Shown here piece by piece: positions 1 to 11,496 of a DNA stretch of 64,000 nucleotides (positions are counted from its first letter, which is position 1; the number at the start of each line of letters is the position of its first letter). This DNA comes from Spodoptera frugiperda. Taxonomy: Eukaryota; Arthropoda; Insecta; Lepidoptera; Noctuidae. The DNA is taken from positions 5,598,103-5,662,102 of the forward strand of contig NC_064224.1 in the NCBI RefSeq assembly GCF_023101765.2, given 5' to 3'. The notes under the pieces were generated by a model. It was not told where the DNA came from. It saw nothing but the letters and a program-made list of their open reading frames with translations, and made no database searches. Made by a program: the position numbers and the translations under genes.

Positions 1-910
1 GAATTTTTAATTTTTGAAGTCGGTTTTTTTTTTGTTAAAATTGTTTTTTATTTCTTGATTTTTAGTGAATTAAATGAATAATATTAATATCTATCCATAT
101 TGACGCATAATTACATTACTTTCAAATGTATATTAACCTGATACCCTAACTTATGATTTGCTGAGCTGACAGCTAACAGTTCATAAGCTACATACATAGT
201 CAGTTGTAAAACACACAAACAGATTAGATACCCACATAGGTATACAGTCATGTAACTCAGACAGCACATCAAGCTACCCATCATTCTATACCAGATATGC
301 TACTATCTGTCCTGAATTTTATAGTTACTGAGAAAGATAAGCTAGTATGCATCACTTCAACGTAAACGCAGAGCTCATTCTGCTCATTTTTAAGGAGTTC
401 CCTGGATTATCTTCCACATTTATGGTCAGACTTTAAAAACACTTATATGGAACCACACTGCCATCGTACTCTTTCAAACACAAAAATAATTTCTCAAATC
501 GGACTATAACTGCCAGAGATATGCATTTGTCAAACACAAACAGATTAGGTACCTACATACACATGTAAATCAGACAGCACATCAAGCTACCCCTCATTCT
601 ATACCAGATATGCTACTATCTGTCCTGAATTTTATGGTTACTGAGAAAGATTAGCTAATATACATCACTTAAACTCAAACGCAGAGCATATTCTGTTCAT
701 TTTTGAGGAGTTCCCTGGATTATCTTCCACATTTATGGTCAGACTTTAAAAAAAATTACATGGGACCACACGGACATCGCACTCTTTCAAATACAAAAAG
801 AATTTCTCAAATCGGTCTATAACTGCCGGAGATATCGATTAACATACATAAAAAAAAAAAAAAATACGGTCGAATTGAGAACCTCCTCCTTTTTTTGAAG
901 TCGGTTAAAA
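1..910. repeat. Dispersed lepidopteran repeat with two tandem units of about 0.32 kb
   Basis: A block starting at about 215 (CACAAACAGATTAG) recurs from about 535. Both units continue through CAGATATGCTACTATCTGTCC, the TTCCACATTTATGG segment and TTCTCAAATCGG, giving a period of roughly 313-320 bp. The right end runs through an A-rich tract and a TC-rich stretch into TTTTTTGAAGTCGGTTA at about 890-906. The same GAAGTCGGTT end occurs at 15-25, so a third unit or a neighbouring copy begins before the window. I recall this tail as common in Lepidoptera. No coding capacity is seen. Confidence 0.75.
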
Positions 911-1073
911 AGAGATTTATTATTCAAGGTTACTTTAAGTCCTACACATGAATCACTTCAGTTTTGTAGTCTATACCTACTTAGTAAAGATCACGACAGC
1001 TACCATCATAGCGATTTTAATGAAACTACATATGTATTTTACTCATATAAAGTAATCTCACTTTTTTTAATTA

Positions 1074-1241
1074 TTATGTTATCGGCTTACGCACGTAACT
1101 GTTTCCTAGCATTCCTAGCATTCCGTTATTAATGCTACATTCATTAATGCTGGCTCGTATTCATGAATATGACCCTCTAGCATGACTTGAAACTAGTCGA
1201 GTTCCTCGACAAACAGTTACGTGAGTAAGCCGATAACATAA
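1074..1241. mobile_element. Short inverted-repeat element (MITE-like), 168 bp
   Basis: The arms are about 31 bp: TTATGTTATCGGCTTACG... at 1074-1104 and its near-perfect reverse complement at 1211-1241, with one mismatch. The interior carries TTGAAACTAGTCGAGTTCCTC at 1187-1207, a core that recurs near 26711-26732 and, diverged, near 37390-37411. No transposase is present. A target-site duplication could not be fixed by eye. Confidence 0.8.
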
Positions 1242-1550
1242 CATTTAATTTAGTATGTTTCACGAAAGTTATAATAAAATTTCACTTTTACTCACAAAAT
1301 GTAAAGGTTCTTCCTACGATATATATAAATATTTAAAATGGAATATTTATTATTGGCTTTCTTTAAAATCAATATTGATGACTATAGTCCACTTTCATTC
1401 AAGTGTTAAAAGCATTTAAGTACCCAATTCTTTCTTAAAGAAACGTCCATTTTATTCCCTCTTTACTCCTTAAAGGGGACAAAGTACCAAAGCATACAAA
1501 GGATGTTCAAATACTACAAAATATCTCAGTACAATGGAGTCCAGTGCAAT

Positions 1551-1634
1551 ATGGCGGAAGACAATGGATCAAGTGACTTCACAGACGCAGCTGCAGCGTT
1601 CTTCGATAGTGTATATCGAGCTAAACAGAACCAG
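1551..1634 (+). other. Possible first coding exon, cut short by a repeat (unrecognised protein)
   Basis: An ATG at 1551 in a favourable context (CAATATGGCGG, A at -3 and G at +4) opens a GC-richer frame reading MAEDNGSSDFTDAAAAFF then DSVYRAKQNQ. Composition drops sharply after about 1632, where a family J repeat begins, and the frame then runs through that repeat to a stop at 1719-1721. GTATAT near 1611 could act as a splice donor. ATGGCGG at the start resembles the YY1-type element often found over start codons. The product is not recognised. Alternatives are a retrocopied fragment or chance. No transcript evidence is available. Confidence 0.3.
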
Positions 1635-1722
1635 TATATAATGGTCTTGTTTTGTATAATCTTTCTATATATTCGAAGGTCAGGTTATACTGGTTTTGCA
1701 TATCTTGATGTGTGGACGTGAC
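1632..1722 (+). repeat. Family J repeat (palindromic 'TATACTGGTTTTGTAT' type)
   Basis: AACCAGTATATAATGG... runs to GGTTATACTGGTTTTGCAT and CTTGATGTG. Related copies lie near 3048-3155, 18530-18605, 36885-36960, 39196-39295 and 49806-49905. The copies are partly self-complementary around a ...GGTCAGTTTATACTGG core, so this is probably a degraded MITE. Confidence 0.6.
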
Positions 1723-2023
1723 TCTAGTGACTGCAAAGGACATCGAAATGCTTTGTAAAAGGACGGTGATATACAAAACTTTTGGTCAAAGGAATATCGG
1801 ATTTTTAAATCTAGTCTGAATATTTGTCAGTCAAATAGAAAATGGAATACTTATAAAATGTATATGGATTTTACATTAATATATTATGTCAAAGCTTTTG
1901 TCAATAACGTTCATTACTTTTGTGTTTTATTCGAACATCATTAATATCATTCGAATACTGTACAGTAAATGTTAAAATATCTACGTATTTTTATGTACAT
2001 TTTATTGTACACCACATAAATTT

Positions 2024-2094
2024 AAAAAGACAAACTCATATAAGTAGTTTTACACCACACTAACATAAAAAAGACAAACTCATATAAGTAGAGT
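2024..2094. repeat. Local direct duplication
   Basis: AAAAAGACAAACTCATATAA followed by GTAG occurs twice, near 2024-2047 and 2067-2091, about 42 bp apart with a few differences between. This looks like a small tandem duplication. Confidence 0.7.
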
Positions 2095-2099
2095 GTACA

Positions 2100-2272
2100 T
2101 TTCCGAACCGATACAACCCTCAAACCTTCAAGAAAAGAGCGTATTCCATTTTAAAAGGTCGGTTACGCACCTAATTGACTGACTCTGCTGGTTTTGCGGG
2201 TGTCTAAGGGCGGCGCTGATAGCTTACCATCAGATTCATCTCATTTGTCCCTTATTCTACAAACAAAAAAAA
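2100..2272 (+). repeat. Family D SINE-like repeat, copy 1
   Basis: The copy runs from a CCGAACCGATAC block through TTCAAGAAAAGAGCG, then GCGGGTGTCTAAGGGCGGCGC, GCTTACCATCAG and an A-rich end. Copies at 7410-7580 and 44868-44945 share the same order of blocks. The A-rich 3' end suggests a retroposed SINE or LINE tail. No tRNA-type A/B boxes are seen. Confidence 0.65.
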
Positions 2273-2735
2273 CGACTGTACAATGGGCGAATTTATCGTA
2301 TGAAGCGATTTGGAGATGAACCTTCGAATGAAACCTGTAATATTAAGTCTAAATGAGTTGTCTAGTGTTAAATTTACGTTTTTAAGATAGATTTTTAAAT
2401 TTAATTTAAAATGTGAACAAGTATTGCGTAAAGAGTTTAGAAAAAAAAACCCTATTGGAACGTTGTGTACCATTCATTTGGATCTTTTTACTGGTGAAGT
2501 TTATTGTACAACGTCTCTTTACGATATTTTTTAATCTAGTTGAAGTCTACGGAGTAAAAGGAGTTTAATTATCTTTTAGAACAAGATTGAAAATCCGAAA
2601 TATTTAAATGGCACACGATTAAAATTATTGAGTTAATCGCTTAATCTTTTATCTATATCACTTCTACTTTTATAATAACTATTGTGAGACATACTAAACT
2701 AAAAATTGGCATACTAAAATAAAAACATGTTAACT

Positions 2736-2888
2736 AAAAATAACGATTTATTCACGTATACATATTGAGTAAAGCTCTACTAGTTTCGACTCACAGAGGG
2801 ACTCTTCATCATGAACAGCGTGCGCAGACGCGGTAACTAGTAGAGTTTTTCTCAATATTGTATATTTAAGTGAGTAAACCGTTGTTTT
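2736..2888. mobile_element. Inverted-repeat element (MITE-like), about 153 bp
   Basis: The left arm from 2736 (AAAAATAACGATTTATTCACG) through CTCTACTAGTT at about 2785 is the imperfect reverse complement of the right arm at about 2834-2888 (AACTAGTAGAG ... GTGAGTAAACCGTTGTTTTT). The centre, GACTCTTCATCATGAACAGCG, is unique. No ORF is seen. The element is non-autonomous and its mobilising family is unknown. Confidence 0.8.
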
Positions 2889-3550
2889 TAATAAACAACG
2901 ATTTTATCAAACAAACAAAACAATAAAATAAACATTTTGACAATTCAAAGAAGATAGTATCCAATTGGTCTGTGGGTCGGCTTACCGTATTATCAATCGT
3001 TTCCTATGAATATCAAATACACTGGATCTTACATACGGCTGCAAGTCAAGCTAATAAAACCAGTGTAAACTGACCGTCGAATGTCCTAAAACATCTTATA
3101 AAGCAAGGTCATGATAAACTGGTATTGTATAGATTGATGTGGTAGTGTATCCATACTTATATAAAACAGCTAACTACATTTCGAGTGTGTCTTCCCTAAA
3201 AATAGAATATGAATAATAAATATTCCTATTGTACCCACGTTCGTCCATTAAGGTGGTCCTCTATATTGTGGGCCATAAATATTATGTTCGGTCAAACGAT
3301 GTAACGAGTGTCATCAGACAACATTATGTATTAATGTTACGTCATATATTGTACAACTAACGTAAATTGAGGCTTTTGATACTTGTCTGTTCAGGGAAAA
3401 TGGATTTTATTTGTTTTGTGATAGTATTTATTTTGGAAAACCTCAATGATTGCTTAAAAATCTTGTAATCTAGAGAATAAAATGTCAATTGATTTGAATT
3501 AAGTCGTCACATAAGTAAAACATAAATATTAAGTCCATTCTTCAGAATTA

Positions 3551-3664
3551 AATGTGGAAGAGCCATGCTTCAGCACAAATTGGCTGGCTCTACCGGAGTG
3601 ATACCAAGACCTCACAGAAAACCGACGTGAAGCAAATCTTGCGTTATATTTCGTTGTGTGAGTG
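3551..3664 (-). repeat. Family C repeat fragment
   Basis: The copy runs GAGCCATGCTTCAGCAC ... ACCGGAGTGATACCAAGACC ... AAACCGACGTGAAGC ... TTTCGTTGTGTGAGTG. It matches the distal half of the copies at 6732-6905, 54568-54700 and 58938-59172. Family C is a repeat I recall as common in noctuid genomes. No TSD was fixed. Confidence 0.65.
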
Positions 3665-4480
3665 AGTGAAAATAACTCGAAACTGTCTCATGACTTTGTG
3701 ACTTCTTTTATCCCATGCTCCCAATTGTATTATCATAATTATATTATACATATTTAAAATGTAAGGAACACTGATCACCAAATTAAAATTCATGGCACGT
3801 AATATAAAAAACATAGTTACATTATTCCACAAAAAAAAGGTTAAACGAGAATCACAAAAGAAAACAAATACAAAGCTTTTCCTAATTAGTTAGGTTTAAA
3901 TAAAAATTCTATAGAAATATTATCATAATGAATACAAGTTAAATAGAAATGGAGATTCACAACATTTTTAAAGAATCTCCCTTTTACTCTGAGCAAAAAG
4001 AGAAGGTTTCGCCTAAACGTATCTCATTTCCCTCAGGCCAAAAGGTTTTGTGTCAAAATATAGCCATTACGTAGTCGTTTTTGTCACTTTTTTGTCGAAC
4101 CGTAGCCTAAAATTGGCGCGCCGAATTGGCAAAAAGTTTGTTCGGGTCTGATTAGGCGGTTGCCAAGTTTCAATTAAGTTTGTGTAAAGGCTGTGTGCTT
4201 TTTTTTTAATCCGAGGAAACCCTAATTGATGTTTTTCTGTTTTCCATCGAATTATTTTTGTCTAATGTAATTTTTGCTAATGTTGATGTTGGTTTGGTAT
4301 TCAATGTAGAGAGACGAAAAAAAACAAGCGTTTCTTACTGTGTAGTCTCTAACTATCTTTGTCATAAATCAAATCATGAAAAGTCTTCATCGCAAAACTA
4401 AGACAAACAAATAAAAGTTCTACATTATTTCAATGTCTGCCATTAATAAATATGCCAAAAAATACCTTTTTTATGGGTGG

Positions 4481-4612
4481 AAAATCTACCAATGAATTCT
4501 CCCGCCTAGGGCGAGGTGAGAGGGAGTGCTGTTCCTACTCCTGCCCTTCGAGTCGGAGCCCCGGCAAACCCGCTAGGTAGTCCGCAGCTTCGCCAAAAAT
4601 AGCCTCCTCCTA
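4481..4612 (+). repeat. Family B repeat, copy 1
   Basis: The blocks GGGCGAGGTGAGAGGGAGTG, GTTCCTACTCCTGCCC, GAGCCCCGGCAAACCCGC and TAGGTAGTCCGCAGC appear in order, with the TCAGACTCTTACTGAC block deleted. This is one of about ten copies of family B in the window, each more GC-rich than its surroundings. Confidence 0.7.
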
Positions 4613-5413
4613 GCCAGTAATTAAACTGTCTGTAGTCTTTGATAAAACAGCATAAGTACTAATTTCTGTTTTAATATAAAACAGTCTAAACAACTGAAAT
4701 ACTACGACTCGTAAAATCCAGAGATCTGTAAGTGCGAGTCTTTGTAATTTCCGCCGTTCAATTGTTTCTCAAGGCTTTCCATTACTCGCTTCTTGAGAAC
4801 GATATAAAATACGTTCTACAATGTTCTACACAGGGTGATTTGTTGTTAGAACACAATGTACGTATGAGATTATAGAACAAATTATTTTTAATTTTTTTTT
4901 TAACAAAGGTAACAAACCCACGCGGTACCTCTAATACTTAAAAATAAAAAAAAACCGCTTTGCTTAGTTTTTTAGTATTTTTTATCGTAGTTTTCATACT
5001 TTATTCGTTGATTTACTAGTTAAATAAAGTATAAAAGTAGGATAATAAAAAAAAAATACATGACGTGTATTTTTTCCGATTTGTAGTTCCCACTTGGGTT
5101 ATTTTAAAATTAACAATACAAGTTAAATATTTTATTGACTTCGACAAAAACGTGTGAAATGATCTGTTCTTCTCGTATAACTCCATACGGGATTGTGCTC
5201 TAGTAACAAACCATCCTGTATATATCCTACGAGACTGACAATAAACTGGAAAAGATTTTGTTTTATTGGTCGTAGTTACAAAGTAGTTAAGTTTGATTCT
5301 TGTTCAACCGTGTTTCTCTAAAGGAAAAGTCAATATCCTTCATCAATTAGACTAATAAGGCACTTTTGAAAAATAACAAACAAACTATCTTGTTCATTCC
5401 AGTATCCTTCTTT
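4613..5413. other. Unannotated AT-rich stretch
   Basis: No open frame with splice-like edges and no clear repeat match was found. It holds A- and T-runs (for example 4880-4960) and nothing I can support as a gene. Confidence 0.5.
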
Positions 5414-5574
5414 GAGGGGGAAAATCATCCAATGACTTCTCCCGCCTTAGGCGAGGCGAGAGGGAGTGTCAGACTCTTACTGAATAAAAACCACCCCGTT
5501 CCTACTTCTGCTATTCGAGCCGGCGCGGCGCCCCGGTAACCCGCTAGGCAGTCCGCAGCGTTACGATGTGCATA
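5414..5574 (+). repeat. Family B repeat, copy 2
   Basis: GGGGGAAAATCATCCAATGAC, GGCGAGGCGAGAGGGAGTG, CAGACTCTTACTGA, AAACCACCCCGTTCC, a CGAGCCGGCG block and TAGGCAGTCCGCAGCG follow in the usual order. The small open frame across it is repeat sequence and not a gene. Confidence 0.75.
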
Positions 5575-6129
5575 GGGCTTTAAATAGGAGGTACTAGAAA
5601 GATTGTTGAGTAGAGTTGTGACATTAGTTAAAGTCAGCCCACTTTCGGGAGAAGACATTGGGTGCCCTCACCCCCTTAAAAAAATCACACCGTAGTAAGT
5701 ATTACGTTCACAATTAAAAAAATAATTAGAAATGACTATTATAAGATGAAATAACACATAATTGAGCGTTCGAGAGACTTTTGATCCTCTCTGAAATTAA
5801 GTACTAATGAATTCATAATGAGATCTTAATTAATTTTGATGAACGCGAAAATATTCGTGAAATTTTGCCAATACGTACCATTTCTTATATGGTTTGTATC
5901 AATTAGGGGGAAAATTGAAAGAAAACACAGTTTTCTGAGAACATTACTCGTGAGATTTGATAAAGTCAATTGCTTGGGAAGGTTTATTATAACCTAATTT
6001 AGGGTTTCTAAGAGAATTAGTAGGAAATTTTCGTTGTACGGTTTGGTATTGGTTTACGAGGCTTCAATTTGAAGAATGTTCTTTTAGAATGGTAGGTTTT
6101 TATATCTTAATTTTTATCGTAAAGTTTTT

Positions 6130-6215
6130 TTTTTGGTATAAGCCGGTAAACGATCAGACGGATCACGGATTTAAGCGTTGGGGAATCGGAGATTGGGTCG
6201 TTGATACAAATTTTG
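6130..6215 (+). repeat. Family C repeat, internally deleted
   Basis: GGTATAAGCCGGTAAACGATC, AGACGGATCACGG then jumps to ATTTAAGCGTTGGGGAATCGG. This joins the proximal and middle parts of family C and lacks the intervening 60 bp or so. Confidence 0.6.
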
Positions 6216-6694
6216 CTTGTCTGACTCACCACTAAAAGTGTTATTCTAACAAAAAGTATGTGTTCTGTGGTATATTAGTATTCTTCAAAGAAGGACATAT
6301 AAATTATAAAAAGTAACCAACTGGGTCCTATAAAAACCACATTTCTCACGATCACCAGAAAAAGTTCCAAAGTTTTGACTTGATCGATCTTAATCGATAT
6401 AAATGGATAACATCAGTTTGATTGATGGCGATAGTATTTTGCAAGTGAAGCACATGAAGGTAAACCAACGGCTCAATTTGTTTAATAGATTTTCAACCTT
6501 TCTAATTGTGTTATAGAGATGAAAATTACTTTTCACGGTTGACTAGCTTGATATGCTGGTTAAATACTTGCACTGAAGGACAAGGTCGCCTAAATCGGTA
6601 TTTATGTTTTATGAGTTACACTATTCATATTTTGCACGCAAATGTCTCTCAGTATTAAATTACAGGGAGAGATTTTATTATTCCTATAATTTTA

Positions 6695-6905
<211 letters not shown>

Positions 6906-7409
6906 GCTCGTTTACCGTCTTATAGCATAATAAAGCTAATCATATAATAACAAATCAATATCTTCGCTTCGCCGTCCTGACAGTAAGCGGTTTAGTGGCC
7001 AAACGCAGACTTAACAACGTTAAAAAAATAAATAAAAACAAAACATCTTAAAAAAGCATCTAACGTCATAGCAACCAGTTTCCTTTACTTGCAAACACGC
7101 TGACAATGCAATTAACCAAGTTCTTACTAAGAAAATTAATTCTTCATAATTATAATATATTGATTTTAATATCTCAAAATTGAACCCTAAGACTTTAAAA
7201 TAAGGATCAAGAAATAGATTCTGAGAAATATTCAATAAATTATACGTATTTGATTAATTACTTTAGTAGTTTGTGTTGATGAATACTTGGCAGTGGATTA
7301 TGGTTGAATCAATTTAATATTATAATGTACCTACTAGTTTTTGTCCGCGGTTTCGCTCGCGCTCTTATTATTGTACAAATAGTCGGCATACCACATAATA
7401 TCGGCGATA

Positions 7410-7800
7410 TTTCAGAACCGATACGACGTTCAAACTTTCAAGAAAAGAGCGTTATATTCCTTTTTAAAATATCGATAACGCCCCTGTGACTCCTCTGGTG
7501 TTACGGGTGTTTATCTGCGGGGCTGATCGCTTACCAGCAGGTGACGCATCTGCTCGTTTGCCCCCTATTCTATAAAAAAAAAAAAACAATTTTCTACTTT
7601 CTTTCTTGAAAATTGTGAAAATATACGCCATACAAGCTTCCATCCCGTATTTCAGGGGAGTGGAGAGTTAGAAAGACACAAAAATTGCCACTGTCATCCC
7701 CTATCCCTTCAAAATATCCTTGCTAAAAAAACGTCTATGCATTGCTCCGTTTCGCCACAAAAGACGGACAAACAAACAGACACGTCTTATAATGTTCACA
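7410..7800 (+). repeat. Family D repeat, copy 2, with adjoining LINE-tail-like sequence
   Basis: CAGAACCGATACGACGTTC, TTCAAGAAAAGAGCG, GGTGTTACGGGTG, GCTTACCAGCAGGTGACGC and GCTCGTTTGCCCCCTATTC end in an A-run at about 7575-7587. From about 7600 to 7800 and at 7337-7365 (GTCCGCGGTTTCGCTCGCGC) the sequence resembles the tail of a LINE-type family common in Lepidoptera. The latter is recall, not a search result. Confidence 0.55.
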
Positions 7801-8124
7801 TTAATCATTTAAGTATGAATTAGTTAATCACCTGCTCGGAATGAGAACTGAGTACTTACTTCGTTTAAATATTTTGGGGTCGTTATAGTTCTATTTCGGG
7901 TTAACGACCATTATATTTTAGCGAGCGAATTACTTAGAGAGAAGAACTGAAATAAAATAATAAATGAGTTGGGTTGTAGACCTATTTAATCTGTTGCGGT
8001 TAAAAGGAGATGGATAGATATAAATCAAGTTATTTTGATAATAGGTTAGATGTCTATATTTTATTTTAATCTCCGTCTTGTAGTATATTGTAAAATATTA
8101 GATACGCATTTTTTATTTTCATTC

Positions 8125-8355
8125 GGAAACAAATACTTTTGAAGATGTATTGATTTGAAATACCGCATCACGTCACTTCTAGATACGTAAAAATTACGTA
8201 TTTGCTCCCGTTTCCACACTTTAATTCGTTTTACCTAAGTATTGTTGCCTTATATGAGTTATATGACAATATAAAAAATAAGTGTCTAATATTTTTTCAT
8301 TACCAAACTGACGGACTAATTAAATATTTAATTTTTATACCCAGTCATCATCCCT
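8125..8355 (-). repeat. Family F repeat, copy 1 (reverse orientation)
   Basis: The reverse complement shares TAATTAGTCCGTCAGTTTGGT, ACGAATTAAAGTGTGG, the TACGT...AAAT...ACG segment and the GAAGTGACGTGATGCG stretch with copies at 27903-28215, 30003-30300 and about 63630-63930. It has no ORF and no defined termini. Confidence 0.6.
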
Positions 8356-8674
8356 GTTACTAATATACTCGTATCAATGCCATTAAAGACGATGCAACTC
8401 AGAGGAAAATTCTGATTTAGGAATCAATCTTTAATTAAATAATTTCGAGCCATTTTATTTAATTTACATAAACAACCCTTAGCCACTTGTATTTAAATAT
8501 CAAGCACTCTTCTGATCATGGATTCAGTTTCCAAGAAATGGCAGATTAGCTGAGTTCTTAACGAACTTCCTACTAGTCATAATAGATTAATAATATTATT
8601 TACTAGTATTTATACTTCGAACGAATTCAGAGTAAATATATATGATACACGATAATCGTGTATTGTGAAACTAT

Positions 8675-8686
8675 ATCACGCTTTCT
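8675..8686. repeat. Target-site duplication, 3' side of the Jockey element
   Basis: ATCACGCTTTCT is repeated exactly at 13344-13355. Here it directly abuts the T-run that is the element's oligo(A) tail. The last T may belong to either the duplication or the tail. Confidence 0.93.
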
Positions 8687-8824
8687 TTTTTTTTTTTTTT
8701 TTGTTTTTTTACTGATCTTGCAATCAGTCATTTCAGACTATAAACAGATGTGGTGGGTGCTTTGTGTCGTTTAGGGTGCTGCTCTCATTAGAGCCAGCCC
8801 TTCATTATTTGGATCCTGGACCCT

Positions 8825-11494
8825 CTAGTCATCGAAAATATCACGCCGCTTCTTAAGTCTACGTATGGTCTCGGGGATAGTGAGCTGCCCTGCCAGCTGA
8901 TTTGGATGCTTCAATAGCCTGAGTTTATAGTTTGCTCCATGAGTTTCTATTTCCTGTTTAACCATAGGTATGTTCAGAATTTCATGGACCTCTGATGTTT
9001 TAATAAACCATGGTGCATTTGACATCTGTTTCAAAATGTAGTTTTGCACTCTTTGTATAACCATTATGTTAGAGGCGCTGGCAGAGCCCCACAACTGGAT
9101 ACCATAAGTCCAAACTGGTTTTAGGATTGTTTTGTAAACGAGCAACTTGTTTTCCAATGACAGTTTTGAGTTACGTCCCAGTAGCCAGTAGAGACCCTTG
9201 TATTTTAGGTTCATTTCATCACGTTTTGTTTGGACATGTTTCCTCCATGTAAGTCGACGGTCCAGGTGCATGCCCAAGTACTTGACTGTATGCTGATGTG
9301 GAAGTTGAACGCCATTCAAACTGACTGGAGAACAGTCTTCTTTCCGGAGAGTGAATGTTATGTGTACTGACTTTGATGCGCTGACTGCAATCCTCCATTT
9401 GGCCAACCACTTTTCGATTTTATTCAGACTGTTTTGCAAGATACGAGAAGCTCTGTTTGGACACTTGTGCGAGGCGAGTAATGCTGTGTCATCAGCGAAG
9501 GTTGCCACAGTAACTTCTGGACTTAGTGGTAAGTCATATGTGTACAGAGTGTATAAAACTGGTCCCAGCACTGATCCCTGAGGTACTCCTGCTGATATTT
9601 CATAAAAGTTTGAGGTACAGTCGTTCTCGGTTACTTGGAAAATCCTATCAGACAAGTAGGATTTCAGGATTCCGTAGAATGTGTGTGGTAATATGGATTT
9701 TATCTTGAATAGAAGACCTTTGTGCCACACCTTGTCGAAGGCCTGTTGGATATCTAGAAAAACTGATGAACAGTATTCCTTTTTTTCCAGTGACGTTCTA
9801 ATAACTCTGCACACCCTATGCACTTGTTCAACAGTCGCATGCTCTTCTCTGAACCCAAATTGATGTTCCGGGATGACTGATTTTTCTTTGATTACTTTTA
9901 TCATTCTGGTAAGTAGTGACCTTTCAAACAACTTTGACATTATGGGCAAAAGGCTGATTGGCCTGTATGATGTGATTTCGTGTATAGGTTTCCCAGGTTT
10001 GTGAATCATTATAATATTCGATACTTTCCAAAGATCTGGGAAATATCCAATTCGCATTATTGCATTAAATACCATTGTTAGGTATACAGCAACTTTTCGA
10101 GGCGATTCTTCAAGAACCTTTTTGTCAATAAGGTCATACCCTGGAGCTTTATTGTTTTTAAGGGACTTAAGGTTTCTATATATTTCTTTTGGCGTCACTA
10201 ATTTGAGGGGTATATCAAGTTGAAAAACTTGGTCCAGAATCAGGTCAATATCTGTTTCGTCCGCATTCAGAGCTGTGATTGGAGTAAATACTTGACTAAG
10301 ATGCTTTGCGAAGGCTTCAGCTTTGTCATGAGGGCTTCTAATCCACTGGCCATCGTGTGCACGTAGAGGCGGTTTTTGATGTAATGGTCTGTCAAAGTTT
10401 TTACAAGCTTTCCATAGTGAGTAGTTGGTTGCTTTTGTAGCTGACAAACCCTCTAGGTAGACATCTAGGGCAGCGTCGTTAGCGTCCTTGATAAGAGTTT
10501 TTAATTCCCTTATAGCTCTGTTCAACTTCCTTTTGTCATTTGGGTGTCTACTGATGTGCCATACTCGACGCAGCCGCCTTTTTTCGAGTATCTTTTGTCG
10601 TATAGACTCAGAATATGTTTTACTCTGAGGCGAACGTTCGCAAACTTCAGGCGTGGACATCCAACAACTTTCCTGGATAACTGATGTTAATTTGCGTACG
10701 GCGTTGTCAATGTCTGATGTGGTTTTAAGCTTTACCCTCATTTCCAATTTCTCATGAACCAGTTCGCGGAAAGTGTTCCAGTCAGTACGCTTGTTGTAGA
10801 GTTTGGTTTTCTGTCCCATGTTCAAAACAGTACTGCCGATAGTAAGAATCACCGGAACGTGGTTGCTGTTACAGTCCAAGCTAGTTGTAATTTCATGAGA
10901 AAGCCTCGACAGACCCTTTACTATGAAGAAATCTATGACGTCAGGAAGGCGGCTTGGATCAGTCGGCCAATTAGTCGGTTCAGTAGTTGAGATGGTAGTC
11001 AGATTGTTCTTATCTACAGATTTCTTGAGCTCTCTACCTCTCGTGCTAGTAAGTCTAGAAGCCCAGTGTAAATGTTTAGCATTCCAATCTCCACCTACTA
11101 TAAAACGTAGTCCAAGTGTGTTGAATAGCTCGTCATATTGCTCTTCTTTTATGTTGTGCTTTGGCGGGCAGTATATAGCAGACACATTAAATGAACCATT
11201 TCGATCATTGACTGCAACAGTTGCTGCTTGTATATGTGGTTTCTTAAATTGCGGTTGCTCATAGTGTTTAATATTTGATTTTATAATTAGGGCAGCGCCC
11301 GCATGTGCTGTGCCGTCTGGATGGTTTGTGGTGTAAATATTATAATTACGTATATGAATACTACTGTTGTCAGTCAAATGAGATTCGGACACAAGTAAGA
11401 TATCTATGTTGTGTGAATGTAAAAAGACTTCGACTTCCTTCATGTTGGGAGATAACCCGTCTAGGTTCCACGCTGCTATCTTTAGGGAAGCCAT
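8825..11494 (-). CDS. Jockey-type ORF2 protein: APE endonuclease plus reverse transcriptase, 889 aa
   Basis: This polyprotein nicks target DNA and reverse-transcribes the element RNA at the nick. Residues 1-220 are an APE-like endonuclease: N10 in AAWNLDG, E37 in VSESHL, D136 and N138 in GGDWNAKH, and a final motif S210-N211-H212 where the family usually has S-D-H. The RT spans about 430-760: RPISLLP at 511-517, HQFGFR at 544-549, the first catalytic Asp D581 (FLDIQQAFD), [11 protein letters not shown] at 635-645, and FADD at 666-669 with D668/D669. The C-terminus has the Jockey-like LNIP...KHPN block and no RNase H. No stops or frameshifts are seen. The Asn in the SNH motif may weaken the endonuclease, which is an inference. 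Translation probably depends on the TAATG overlap with ORF1. Confidence 0.95.
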   Translation of the reverse strand: MASLKIAAWNLDGLSPNMKEVEVFLHSHNIDILLVSESHLTDNSSIHIRNYNIYTTNHPDGTAHAGAALIIKSNIKHYEQPQFKKPHIQAATVAVNDRNGSFNVSAIYCPPKHNIKEEQYDELFNTLGLRFIVGGDWNAKHLHWASRLTSTRGRELKKSVDKNNLTTISTTEPTNWPTDPSRLPDVIDFFIVKGLSRLSHEITTSLDCNSNHVPVILTIGSTVLNMGQKTKLYNKRTDWNTFRELVHEKLEMRVKLKTTSDIDNAVRKLTSVIQESCWMSTPEVCERSPQSKTYSESIRQKILEKRRLRRVWHISRHPNDKRKLNRAIRELKTLIKDANDAALDVYLEGLSATKATNYSLWKACKNFDRPLHQKPPLRAHDGQWIRSPHDKAEAFAKHLSQVFTPITALNADETDIDLILDQVFQLDIPLKLVTPKEIYRNLKSLKNNKAPGYDLIDKKVLEESPRKVAVYLTMVFNAIMRIGYFPDLWKVSNIIMIHKPGKPIHEITSYRPISLLPIMSKLFERSLLTRMIKVIKEKSVIPEHQFGFREEHATVEQVHRVCRVIRTSLEKKEYCSSVFLDIQQAFDKVWHKGLLFKIKSILPHTFYGILKSYLSDRIFQVTENDCTSNFYEISAGVPQGSVLGPVLYTLYTYDLPLSPEVTVATFADDTALLASHKCPNRASRILQNSLNKIEKWLAKWRIAVSASKSVHITFTLRKEDCSPVSLNGVQLPHQHTVKYLGMHLDRRLTWRKHVQTKRDEMNLKYKGLYWLLGRNSKLSLENKLLVYKTILKPVWTYGIQLWGSASASNIMVIQRVQNYILKQMSNAPWFIKTSEVHEILNIPMVKQEIETHGANYKLRLLKHPNQLAGQLTIPETIRRLKKRRDIFDD

Positions 11495-11496
11495 TA
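11492..11496 (-). promoter_or_regulatory. TAATG stop-start overlap between ORF1 and ORF2
   Basis: The minus strand reads TAATG, in which TAA ends ORF1 and ATG begins ORF2 in another frame. In the silkworm element SART1 this arrangement supports translation of ORF2 by termination-reinitiation. The same mechanism is inferred here from the sequence alone. Confidence 0.75.
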
